Translations under genes and position numbers: made by a program | Shown: positions 43,975-54,344 of the stretch, one piece after another | Position numbering within the stretch: the stretch's first letter is position 1 | Layout of the letters: every line of letters begins with the position of its first letter | Source: Deltaproteobacteria bacterium | GTDB taxonomy: Bacteria > Myxococcota_A > Polyangia > Polyangiales > Houyiibacteriaceae | Assembly (NCBI GenBank): GCA_017644045.1 | Contig: JAEPMI010000008.1 | Coordinates: forward strand, 310,001 to 374,000 | Length of the DNA: 64,000 bases | Direction: 5' to 3' | Notes under the pieces: model-generated | What the model was told of the DNA's origin: nothing | Databases searched by the model: none | The model's input: only the letters and a program-made list of their open reading frames with translations

Positions 43975-44991
43975 TCAGTGCCGCTCGTCCTTCAGTGGGC
44001 GGGTCATCAGCGCGACCATCGCTTCGCGGGCCGGCTTCCCTTCGTAGATGATGTCGTGGATCTCGTCGGCGATGGGCATCTCCACGCCTTCGCGCTTGGC
44101 GAGCTCGTGGGCGCTCTTGGCGGTCTTCACGCCCTCGGCCACCATGCCGAGCTCGTCGAGGATCTCCTGGAGGGTCTTGCCCTGGCCGAGCGCCATGCCC
44201 ACGCGGCGGTTTCGGCTGAGGTCGCCCGTGCAGGTGAGCACCAGGTCGCCCATGCCGCTCAGGCCCGCGAGGGTCAGCGGGTCGGCGCCGAGCTTCATCG
44301 CGAGCCGGCTCAGCTCGGCGAGGCCGCGGGTGATGAGCGCAGCACGGGTGTTGTGACCGAGCCCCATGCCGTCGGCGACGCCCGCCGCGATGGCGATGAC
44401 GTTCTTGAGCGCCCCGCCGACCTCCACGCCGATGACGTCGGGAGTCGTGTAGACGCGGAAGCGCGGGGTGTTGAAGAGCTCCTGGACCCGAGTCCGCACC
44501 GCCTCGTCGTGGCCGGCGACGCTGACCGCCGTCGGCACGCCCGCGGCGACCTCCTTCGCGAACGAGGGCCCACCGAGGTAGGTCAGGCTCGAGTGGCGCT
44601 CCTCGGGGAACACGTCCTCGAAGATGCCGCTGACCAGCCGCAGCGTGCCCTGCTCGATGCCCTTGGTGGCGCTGACCACCGGCACGTCCATCGGGATCAG
44701 CGGGACCGCCCGTTCCAGGAGCCCGCGGTTCGCCTCGGTCGGCACCACCACGACCACCATCTCGGCGTCGCCGAGCGCCTCCTCGAGTGACGCGGTGGCG
44801 CTGAGCGTCTCCGGGAGCTCGACGCCCTTCAGGTAGTCCGGGTTGGACCGGTGCTCCTGGATGTGCGCCGCCTGATCTTCGCGACGGGACCACAGCTTCA
44901 CGCGGTGGCCCTGCGCGGCCAGATGCTTGGCCAGCGCCGTGCCCCAGGAGCCTGCCCCCAGGACCGTCGCTTGGATGGTCTCGTCCGCCAT
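43975..44991 (-). CDS. gpsA: NAD(P)H-dependent glycerol-3-phosphate dehydrogenase
   Basis: 338 residues, full length. It makes sn-glycerol 3-phosphate from dihydroxyacetone phosphate for phospholipid synthesis. Visible are the Rossmann loop GAGSWGTALA (12-21), VVVPTEANR, SATKGIE, the catalytic block LKNVIAIAAGVADG (Lys) and the Arg/Asn signature GHNTRAALITRG. It is 40 bases after the stop of the upstream phosphodiesterase-like gene on the same strand, in a row behind lon. Confidence 0.95.
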   Translation of the reverse strand: MADETIQATVLGAGSWGTALAKHLAAQGHRVKLWSRREDQAAHIQEHRSNPDYLKGVELPETLSATASLEEALGDAEMVVVVVPTEANRGLLERAVPLIPMDVPVVSATKGIEQGTLRLVSGIFEDVFPEERHSSLTYLGGPSFAKEVAAGVPTAVSVAGHDEAVRTRVQELFNTPRFRVYTTPDVIGVEVGGALKNVIAIAAGVADGMGLGHNTRAALITRGLAELSRLAMKLGADPLTLAGLSGMGDLVLTCTGDLSRNRRVGMALGQGKTLQEILDELGMVAEGVKTAKSAHELAKREGVEMPIADEIHDIIYEGKPAREAMVALMTRPLKDERH

Positions 44992-45031
44992 GGGCCGACC
45001 TTACCCGAATCGTCCGCGGGGCGCTGTGGCC

Positions 45032-46743
45032 TCAGTCTTCACCGCCACTCAGCAGCGACACGATCAACGGCGTGATGTCTCGCTGGGAGTGCCACCGCCG
45101 GCCGCTCTCATCCGCTTCAGGTGCGGCCAAGGCTCGCTCGATCTGCTGATGGATCGCTGCGCCGTCGCGGTCGCGCCGCGCGACCACGAGGGGGATGTGC
45201 GAGTCGCTCGCGCGCGGGCTGCCATGCCAGGAGCGGTAGAGCGGGCTGAAGTAGAAGCGCTCCTCGATGTCGAGGTCGCGACCCGAGCGAGCGAGGAGGA
45301 GCACGTCGCCGGCGCGATGACCGTAGGGGCCGGCGCCGAGTCGTTCGAGCCGCGCTTCGAGGCGAATCAGCTCCGGTCGAGGGTGGGCGGAGAGGTACTC
45401 GCCCACGGGCACCAGCCGGTCCCCGTCGAAGACGCGAAAGGGGAGCGCGGTTTCGCTCGTGGGTCGGGGCTCGCGGGCGAAGATCAGATCGATGCTCCCG
45501 GCCATCGGACCGGTCTCGTTGGCATCACGGAACGCGCGGGCGACGGTGAGCACGTCCTCCTCGAGGCGCGGCGGCTGGGACCAGTCGCAGCGATCGTCGG
45601 TGCAGGTGCGCCGGTCGGCGAGGTGCACGTAGGCGAACGCTCCCTGGTAGGCGAGCGCCGCCGAGTAGGGGCCCTCCGCCTGGTCGATCACGAGCGGCCG
45701 CAGGGTGAAGCCGGCGCGCTCGAGCACGGCGGGGGGCTCGTCGTCCTCGTCTGGAGCCGGCGAGAGGCTGTGGCGATCGTCATCGAGTACGGGCGTGTGG
45801 CCGTGGTCGGCGGTCAACACGACCCAGGTGTCGTCGAGCACTCCCTCCGCCTCCCAGCGGTCGAGGAGCCGGCCGATCGCCGGGTCGGTGACCTCCTCGA
45901 GATATGCCCGCTCCTCGTCCAGCGCGTGTTCGCTGAGGTGCGTGAAGAGGTCGATTCCAGGAAAGTAGACGACCTGTAGGTCGGGAACGCCGTGCTGGTC
46001 GACGGCGGAGAGGATGGCGTCGATGGACGTTCGGTCGAGCGCACGGGCGCCCTCTCGCTGTGTGCTCGAGTCCCCATCGCCCACGAGTCCCTCGACGAAG
46101 GCCTGGAGGATTTCGAGTGCCTCGATGCCAGCCGGCATCGTGAACACGTCGGCGCCGCGGTGCACGTGGGCGAGCGACACGTGGTGGCGGAGGTCGGGGA
46201 GCTTCTCGTAGAGCGTCTCGGCGTGGATCTCCTCACCGAGGAGCCCTCCGTTGAAGACCTCCATCATCTGGGCCACGTCGGTCACGCTCACCGGCGCCGG
46301 GGCCAGGAAGCGCCCGTCTTCGCGGTGGAACTGCTCGTTGCCGCTGATGCCATGTTCGGCGACGCCCACGCCGGTGAACACGCTCGTCCAGGCGGCTACC
46401 GTGGTGGACGGAAGAATGCTGAGCACCCTCGGCGCCGAGACCCCGTGTTGGTAGTCGCCGCCGTCGCCCTCGGCTTCCCCCAGCATGGCCGCCAGCCGCG
46501 GCATCCGGCCTTCGTCGAGCGCACGGTGAAGGGTGTCGTGCCCCACGCCATCGAGACAGAAGAGGATCATCCGCTCCCCGCCTCGGATCGGCGTGAGCTC
46601 GTCGATCGGCTGCACCGGATCGGCGGTGGCCGTCTCCGCCACCTCTTCGACGCTTCGGAGGCCGAGGCGCCAAACGACGACGAGCGCCCCCCCGATCAGG
46701 AGGACGCTCGCCGCGATGCCAAACCCTCGACGGGTGGCCTTCT

Positions 46744-46747
<4 letters not shown>
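45032..46747 (-). CDS. Membrane-anchored type I phosphodiesterase / nucleotide pyrophosphatase-like protein
   Basis: 571 residues. An N-terminal anchor helix (about 9-28) precedes an alkaline-phosphatase-superfamily domain: ILFCLDGVGHDTL (metal Asp), SILPSTTVAAWTSVFTG with the probable Thr nucleophile, EHGISGNEQF, YFPGIDLFTHLSEH (metal Asp and His), TADHGHTP (metal Asp and His) and a late conserved His in HGSPRASDSHIPL. This matches the NPP-type nucleophile layout rather than sulfatases. Substrate unknown: nucleotides, phospholipid head groups or a surface phosphodiester. GTG start overlaps the lon stop (GTGA), so it is coupled to lon. Confidence 0.85.
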
Positions 46748-49179
<2,432 letters not shown>

Positions 49180-49211
49180 GAAGTTCCTGTGCGAGACGCC
49201 TCGGCTCAGGT

Positions 49212-49261
49212 GCGAGGCAAGGCCGGAACATAGTGAAGCGTTTCCCGCGAGGCAAGGCCGG
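49212..49261 (-). promoter_or_regulatory. Candidate lon promoter flanked by direct repeats
   Basis: On the minus strand TTGCCT (49250-49255) and TATGTT (49227-49232) are 17 bases apart and match four of six bases each of the sigma-70 boxes, about 48 bases upstream of the lon ATG. The 15-base sequence GCGAGGCAAGGCCGG occurs twice, at 49212-49226 and 49247-49261, once overlapping the -35 box and once just past the -10. Paired sites of this kind suit a repressor or stress regulator. Confidence 0.4.
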
Positions 49262-49322
49262 TGAACGCCATCGGGAAGCATGTTCCGCGCCTGCGGAGAG
49301 AGGCGCGATCACCCAATGATTT

Positions 49323-49342
49323 CGTGGCCGAAGGGGGCCACG
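49323..49342 (-). terminator. Hairpin after the discoidin-like gene
   Basis: CGTGGCC (49323-49329) pairs with GGCCACG (49336-49342) over a six-base loop, 8 bases past the stop of the gene at 49350. It lacks a U-run, so termination is only a guess. Confidence 0.3.
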
Positions 49343-49349
49343 TCGGGGG

Positions 49350-50558
49350 TCACTCGACCCAGTCGATCTCGGCGAGCGCGGGTCCGCTGCGATGGAAGCT
49401 CTTCACCGTCAGGCGGATGCGGGTGATGTCGCTGCCGCCCAGGTCGTGCTCGGCCCACTCGCCATCCGGGTTCAGCTGCTCGAAGTGACCTTCGGTGCTG
49501 CCCACGGAGGCGCCGCTGGAGTCGAAGAGCTCGACCTCGTACTCCTTCACGGCGCGATCGCGGAAGTGGCGGTTGTGGCCGTTGCGGATCCGGAGCTGCC
49601 GGATGGAGCGCGGGGGCGAGAGCCGCACCTCGAGCCAGCCGGTCTGACCGTCGGCGAGGAGCCACTCGGTGTTCTCGTCGTCGTCGATCGCCTTGTCGGG
49701 CGCGTACTGCGGCGAGTTCGCGAAGTAGCCGGAGGCCGTGGCCACCGCCTCGTGCGGCGTGCGGAGCATCAGGAAGAGCGCGCCGACGACGAGCACGACG
49801 CCCGCGAGGAGACCAGCCCAGCGGCCGGCCTTCTTCAGCTTGACCTCCTTGGGGGTCAGCGCGGCGGGCGAGAGCGCGTCGTGCAGGCGGCGGCGAACGC
49901 GCATCGCGGCACGGAAGGTCTCGGCGTGGGTCGGGCTGACGTCCTCGTCGAGCGTCGGGAGGTCGGCGCGGAGCTTCTTGGCGATCTCGGCGGCCTCGGT
50001 GAGGAGGTCGGCGGGCACGCCGCGCTTGGCGAAGACGGCGGCGGCGGCTCCGAGCACGGAGTCGGCATCGGTCTTCGGGGCCTTCGGCTTCTCGGCGTCG
50101 GCGTTCGGCTCCTCGGCGTCGGTGTTCGGCTCCTCGGCGTCGGCGTTCGGCTTCTCGGCGTCGGCGTTCGGCTTCTCGGGGTCGGCGTTCGGTTCCTCGG
50201 GGTCGGCGTTCGGTTCCTCGGCTTCGGCGTTCGGCTCCTCGGCGTCGGCCTTCGGTTCGTCGGCCTTCGGTTCGTCGGCCTCGGCCTTGCCGGCCTTCTC
50301 GCTCTTGGCGGGGAGCTCGCCGGCGAGCGGCTCTGCCGCGAGGAGGGTCTCCTCGAAGGACTTCGCCGCGAGCATCAGGGCCTCGGCGGCGTGACCGTTC
50401 GCCCAGAGGGTGTCGGCGGCCTCCGCGCGCTGGCGGGCGACGAGCAGCGCCTTGCGGAGCTCGTCACGAGTCGCCGCAGGCATCCGATCCGCCTCATCGG
50501 CGGTCCGTTGCAGTGTGAACGCCTCCTTGAGGCGCGACGGCAAACTCCCCTCGCTCAT
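49350..50558 (-). CDS. Membrane protein with acidic tandem repeats and discoidin-like C-domain
   Basis: 402 residues: a helical cytoplasmic part (1-85), a 75-residue low-complexity region of Glu/Pro/Asn/Ala/Asp repeats (PNADAEE, PNADPEK and variants), another helical segment, one membrane helix (about 257-275) and a C-terminal beta domain (about 280-402) resembling F5/8 type C/discoidin folds (GYFANSPQYAPDKAIDDDEN, then WLEVRLSPPRSIRQLRIRNG). The last part would bind a glycan or other surface ligand in the periplasm. ATG 50558 overlaps the stop of the large membrane protein upstream (ATGA). lon follows after 170 bases. Confidence 0.75.
   Translation of the reverse strand: MSEGSLPSRLKEAFTLQRTADEADRMPAATRDELRKALLVARQRAEAADTLWANGHAAEALMLAAKSFEETLLAAEPLAGELPAKSEKAGKAEADEPKADEPKADAEEPNAEAEEPNADPEEPNADPEKPNADAEKPNADAEEPNTDAEEPNADAEKPKAPKTDADSVLGAAAAVFAKRGVPADLLTEAAEIAKKLRADLPTLDEDVSPTHAETFRAAMRVRRRLHDALSPAALTPKEVKLKKAGRWAGLLAGVVLVVGALFLMLRTPHEAVATASGYFANSPQYAPDKAIDDDENTEWLLADGQTGWLEVRLSPPRSIRQLRIRNGHNRHFRDRAVKEYEVELFDSSGASVGSTEGHFEQLNPDGEWAEHDLGGSDITRIRLTVKSFHRSGPALAEIDWVE
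50080..50247 (-). repeat. 21-base tandem repeat within discoidin-like gene
   Basis: Eight copies of a 21-base unit (plus-strand form GCGTTCGGCTCCTCGGCGTCG), the first one altered, then two 15-base units to about 50277. They encode the PNAD-[AP]-E-[EK] heptads. Copies differ by one to three bases; length may vary among strains. Confidence 0.9.
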
Positions 50559-52267
50559 CGGCCCGGGGGGTTACCACGAAAACGGCGTCGGCGCAGTAGC
50601 CGTGCGTTCCGCCAGGCGACCAGGGCCAGCCACAGCGCCAGCGAGGCGAGGGTCAGCCAGCCCCCGAGCCGTTGGGCCGGTGTGCGCACATAGGTGATCG
50701 CGACGTCGTGTGTCCCGGGCTGCACGTCGATCACGGCGTAGCCACGCGGGTCGGCTCGAGCCGGAGCGGGCTCTCCGTCGACCCGACCTTCGAAGGCGAT
50801 CCAGAGGAAGTGCGGGAAGGTCACGGCACACGGCTGGCTCGCCTCCACCGTGGTCGACATCCCCGGGAGCTCGCGCGCCGGTCCGCGCTCCAGGGGACCG
50901 ACCACGCAGCCGCGAGTGCCGGTCGCGCGGCGCGGCGGACGCACCGAGGGTCGCGAGCCCGCGGGGTAGTACTCGCCGTAGTCGAAGAGCACGTACTCGG
51001 TCTCGGCGCGCGCCGCGTAGTCGAAGGTGCCCGGCTCGAGCCAGGTGGGCTTCGGGATCACCACGCTCGGCCAGGCGACGAGCACACCGAGGGCGAGCAG
51101 AAGCGCCCAGTGGGCCCAGCGGTCGCCGACGAGGGCGACGCGGCCGGCCAGGAGCGCGAGGCAGAGCGAGCCGATGCCCAGCCACCGCCACGGAAAGACG
51201 ATCATCGCGAGCGGCGGAACGGACTCGTAGATGGGCCCGGCGGCACGGGTGGAGAGGAAGCCCGCGACGACGGCCGCGCCGAGCAGCACCCCGAGCCAGG
51301 TCGCGTGAGCCGTGCGCGCCCGGCGCCGGACCCCCCAGCCGACCAGCCCGAGCAGCGGCAGGAGCCAGCCGTAGGTGAAGAGGCGGTCGCCCATCGGGCC
51401 GTCGATGCGGTCGTCGAGCAGGCCCATCGCAGGGAGCGCGAAGACCTCGAACTGCTCCATCGTGAAGAAGCCGTGAATGGAGACCGAGCCCATCTCCTTC
51501 AGCACCGGGACCCAGTAGAACGCGCTCAGTCCCGCGCCGAGGAACGCCGGGACCACGCTCCGGGCGACCTGTCGAATCGTCGCGTGCCGACGGACGAGCA
51601 GCGCCAGGTGGAGCGCGCTGAAGACCAGCGTGAAGAGCAGCGCCGAGAAGGCGTGCATCGGGATCAGTAGCCCCCAGCCGAGGGCCAGCATCAGCCCGTC
51701 GCGCCACCGGCCGCCTTCGAGGAACGCCGCGGCGTGAAAGAGCACCAGCGGAAAGAGCATCATCGCGCCGAGCTCGGCCAGGTCGCCGCGGAGATAGAGG
51801 TTCGACAGCGTGTAGGGGGCGGTCAGGTAGAAGAAGCCCGCGAACGCGCCGACGATCTCGCGGTGTCGCGAGCCGGTCGGGAGCAGGCGCATGGCGAGCG
51901 CCCGTGCGTAGAAGCCCCCGACGAGCAGCAGGACCAGGATGGCCGCCTTGCAGGCGTCGTTCGGGCTCATCCCGAGCGCTCGGAAGGGCAGCCCGACGAA
52001 GATGAAGCCGGGGTTGAAGAAGTCGAAGAGCGGGTAGCCGGTACCGCCCGCGAGCTCGGGGATCCAGCGTGGGTAGGGGTTGGCCCAGGAGACGTGGTCG
52101 AAGAAGACCTCGAGCCGCGCCGGGTACCGATCGACCTCGTCGTTGTCGTACCAGTGCGTGGTGTGGAAGGGCCAGAGCACCCATAGGGCGCTCAGCGTGA
52201 CGAGCGTGAGGCCGAGCGCCCGCTCGCCTCCCTTCGCCCACCAGTCGCGCCAGCCCGTGCCCCTCAT
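50555..52267 (-). CDS. Polytopic membrane protein, PTPS-related/YfhO-like type
   Basis: 570 residues with about ten to twelve membrane helices followed by a periplasmic beta domain (about 470-545) and a last helix with basic tail. Loop motifs HWYDNDEVDRYPARLEVF, NPYPRWIPELAGGTGYPLFD and YLRGDLAELGAM are characteristic of the 6-pyruvoyl-tetrahydropterin-synthase-related membrane family, thought to be GT-C-like transferases. Acidic residues in the first loop (DNDEVD) could be catalytic. It overlaps the downstream discoidin-like gene by 4 bases and is divergent from another GT-C-like gene at 52346. Confidence 0.75.
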   Translation of the reverse strand: MRGTGWRDWWAKGGERALGLTLVTLSALWVLWPFHTTHWYDNDEVDRYPARLEVFFDHVSWANPYPRWIPELAGGTGYPLFDFFNPGFIFVGLPFRALGMSPNDACKAAILVLLLVGGFYARALAMRLLPTGSRHREIVGAFAGFFYLTAPYTLSNLYLRGDLAELGAMMLFPLVLFHAAAFLEGGRWRDGLMLALGWGLLIPMHAFSALLFTLVFSALHLALLVRRHATIRQVARSVVPAFLGAGLSAFYWVPVLKEMGSVSIHGFFTMEQFEVFALPAMGLLDDRIDGPMGDRLFTYGWLLPLLGLVGWGVRRRARTAHATWLGVLLGAAVVAGFLSTRAAGPIYESVPPLAMIVFPWRWLGIGSLCLALLAGRVALVGDRWAHWALLLALGVLVAWPSVVIPKPTWLEPGTFDYAARAETEYVLFDYGEYYPAGSRPSVRPPRRATGTRGCVVGPLERGPARELPGMSTTVEASQPCAVTFPHFLWIAFEGRVDGEPAPARADPRGYAVIDVQPGTHDVAITYVRTPAQRLGGWLTLASLALWLALVAWRNARLLRRRRFRGNPPGR

Positions 52268-52345
52268 GGCGAGCCCGGCGTTGCAGGAACCCGGAGAGGT
52301 TGCAAGGATGCGCCGCCCCGAGACCCCCTGCGGCGCAACCGACCC

Positions 52346-54232
52346 TTGGCGAGACGGCACCCACATCTGACGCTCCTGGCGCCGCTGCTCGCGGTCTTCG
52401 CGCTCCTGGCGAGTGCGAATCCGATGCCGGGAACGGTCCATGGCGACGGGTACTACACGTATCTATGGGCCCGGACGCTGGTCTTCGACGGCGACGTCGA
52501 GTTCCACGACGACTATCGGGTCTGCCCCGACCCCTGGGGGCTCAAGGACGCCCCGGTCGCCGAGGACGTGAACTACTGGAACCTGGGCCCGGCGCTCTTC
52601 TGGGCGCCGATCCTCGCCTGGCAGAAGTGGACGGGGGCAGGCGACGGGCGGCCACCACAGGAGGCGGCCGGGTGCACCGGACCGCTGGCCGAGCGATCGG
52701 TCTTCGGATCGCTCCTGGCCGGTCTGCTCGCGGCGTGGATCGGGCTGCTGATCGCGCGGCGGCACGTGAGCGGTCGCGCGGCCTGGGCGGGCGCGTTCAT
52801 CGGGACGCTGACCACGCCGCTCGCCTATTACGCGACCACGATGCTGTCCTATGGCCACGCCGCCTCGGCGCTCGGCTGTGGGCTGGCGCTCTACGCGTGG
52901 GATCGATGGAGGGATCCGTCCGCTCACGACGAGCGTCCCTGGCGTGCGTGGATCGCGATGGGGGCCGCGCTCGGCTTCGCCATGCTCATGCGCTCGCAGA
53001 ACGCGGTGATGGTCGTGCTCCCCTTCGCGACGTGGGCGATGGGCGCGTGGCGCCGGCGGAAAGACGTTCGCGCGCTCGGCTGGCACGCGCTCCACGGCTT
53101 CGCGTTCCTCGCTTGCCTGGTCGTCGTGTTCGCCCCTCAGATGTTCTACTGGTGGAAGCTCACCGGCTCGCCCTTCGCGATCAGCCAGGGGGAGCACTAC
53201 ATCCGCTGGGGCGCGCCGCGGATCGTGCGGGCGCTCTTCTCGACGGGGAACGGGCTCTTCCCCTGGTCACCCATCTTCTACCCGGCGTTCGTGGGGTGGG
53301 TGATCCTGGCCCGGCGGAAGCCGACGCGTGCGCTCGGCCTCGGCTGCCTCGCGCTCTTCGCCGTCGACAGCTACGTGGTCGGCGCGGTCTACGACTGGTG
53401 GGGCTCCATCGGCTACCCCGGTCGCCGCTACGACATGCTCTTCGTGCCGGCGATGGTCGGCCTCGCGGCGACCGTCGGCGCGCTCGGCGAGATCGCCTGG
53501 CGCCGGCGTGGCTCGGCGCTGGTCTTCGCGGGCATCTTCGCCGCGATGATCCCCTTCACCTTCGGGGTGAACGACGCCGTCGCGCGCGGCATGCGGATCG
53601 ACACCGCGGGACCGGCGCCGGTGAAGTGGGGCTGGGTCAGCGGCCGGCTCCACGAGGCCGTGTGGAAAGCGGTCGGCAACCCCCTCGCGTGGCCGGCGTC
53701 GCTGCCCTTCGCGTTGAAGTGGGGCGTGCATCCGCGCGCCTGGGACGTGCTCGGCAGCCAGGAGCTCTTCTATCACGACCACCAGACGCTGGTTCGGCGC
53801 GAGGTGGAGTCGACCCTGCGGGTGGGTCTGCCAGAGAACGACGGCTACTTCGGCGGCACCTTCGCGGACGAGCCGGAGCGCGTGGCCGGTCGTCAGGCGC
53901 GCGTGGCGCGGAAGGGGAGCGCGCGAATCCTGCTGCCGCTCCACTGGCCCGACCTCGGCGGGCTCATCGTCCGCGGGCGCCCGGTCGGCGACGACGAAGC
54001 GATCCTCGGGCTGATGGTCAACGGCATCCCGTGCGGCTCGCGGCGACTGCTCCGGAGCGGCGAGGTGCGCTTCCAGATCCCACCCGGCATCACCGACCAC
54101 GGCATCAACGAGCTCTGGCTCTGGGTCGAGGGGGCGCCGGTCGCCGTCGAGACCCTCGAGCTCCTCGACCCCGACCCGCCGCCCTCGGTCGAACAGGCCC
54201 GCCGCAACGAAGCCCTCCGCGAGAGCCGCTAG
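52346..54232 (+). CDS. GT-C glycosyltransferase-like membrane protein
   Basis: 628 residues with about ten helices and a C-terminal soluble beta domain (about 480-625). The first periplasmic loop has HGDGYYTYLWART and FHDDYRV, where acidic residues are expected in GT-C enzymes that take sugars from polyprenyl phosphates. The segment VYDWWGSIGYPGRRYDMLFV is typical of bacterial membrane-bound mannosyltransferase-like proteins. TTG at 52346 is the likely start; no Shine-Dalgarno is visible. Divergent from the PTPS-related gene (78-base gap), and convergent with the sulfatase-like gene across an inverted repeat. Sugar and acceptor unknown. Confidence 0.75.
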   Translation: MARRHPHLTLLAPLLAVFALLASANPMPGTVHGDGYYTYLWARTLVFDGDVEFHDDYRVCPDPWGLKDAPVAEDVNYWNLGPALFWAPILAWQKWTGAGDGRPPQEAAGCTGPLAERSVFGSLLAGLLAAWIGLLIARRHVSGRAAWAGAFIGTLTTPLAYYATTMLSYGHAASALGCGLALYAWDRWRDPSAHDERPWRAWIAMGAALGFAMLMRSQNAVMVVLPFATWAMGAWRRRKDVRALGWHALHGFAFLACLVVVFAPQMFYWWKLTGSPFAISQGEHYIRWGAPRIVRALFSTGNGLFPWSPIFYPAFVGWVILARRKPTRALGLGCLALFAVDSYVVGAVYDWWGSIGYPGRRYDMLFVPAMVGLAATVGALGEIAWRRRGSALVFAGIFAAMIPFTFGVNDAVARGMRIDTAGPAPVKWGWVSGRLHEAVWKAVGNPLAWPASLPFALKWGVHPRAWDVLGSQELFYHDHQTLVRREVESTLRVGLPENDGYFGGTFADEPERVAGRQARVARKGSARILLPLHWPDLGGLIVRGRPVGDDEAILGLMVNGIPCGSRRLLRSGEVRFQIPPGITDHGINELWLWVEGAPVAVETLELLDPDPPPSVEQARRNEALRESR

Positions 54233-54253
54233 CCACTACACGTTTACACCTCG

Positions 54254-54330
54254 GGGACGCTCTTGAGTTCTTTCCGAGTGCACACAACGCCCCACGCAAT
54301 GTGAACTCGGAAAGAACTCAAGAGCGTCCC
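54254..54330. repeat. Perfect 26-base inverted repeat in convergent junction
   Basis: GGGACGCTCTTGAGTTCTTT followed by CCGAGT (54254-54279) is exactly complementary to 54305-54330, with a 25-base loop. Pairing continues imperfectly outward (ACACCTCG against TCGTGTGT). It lies between the stops of the genes at 54232 and 54345. There is no T-run. Its outer GGGGACGCTC resembles GGGGACACTC of the element at 28206. Confidence 0.9.
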
Positions 54331-54344
54331 TCGTGTGTAGAGAT

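Noticed and set aside
50080-50277. Regular repeats considered as a CRISPR array
   Set aside because: The units are contiguous 21-mers without spacers and encode in-frame heptads of a protein.
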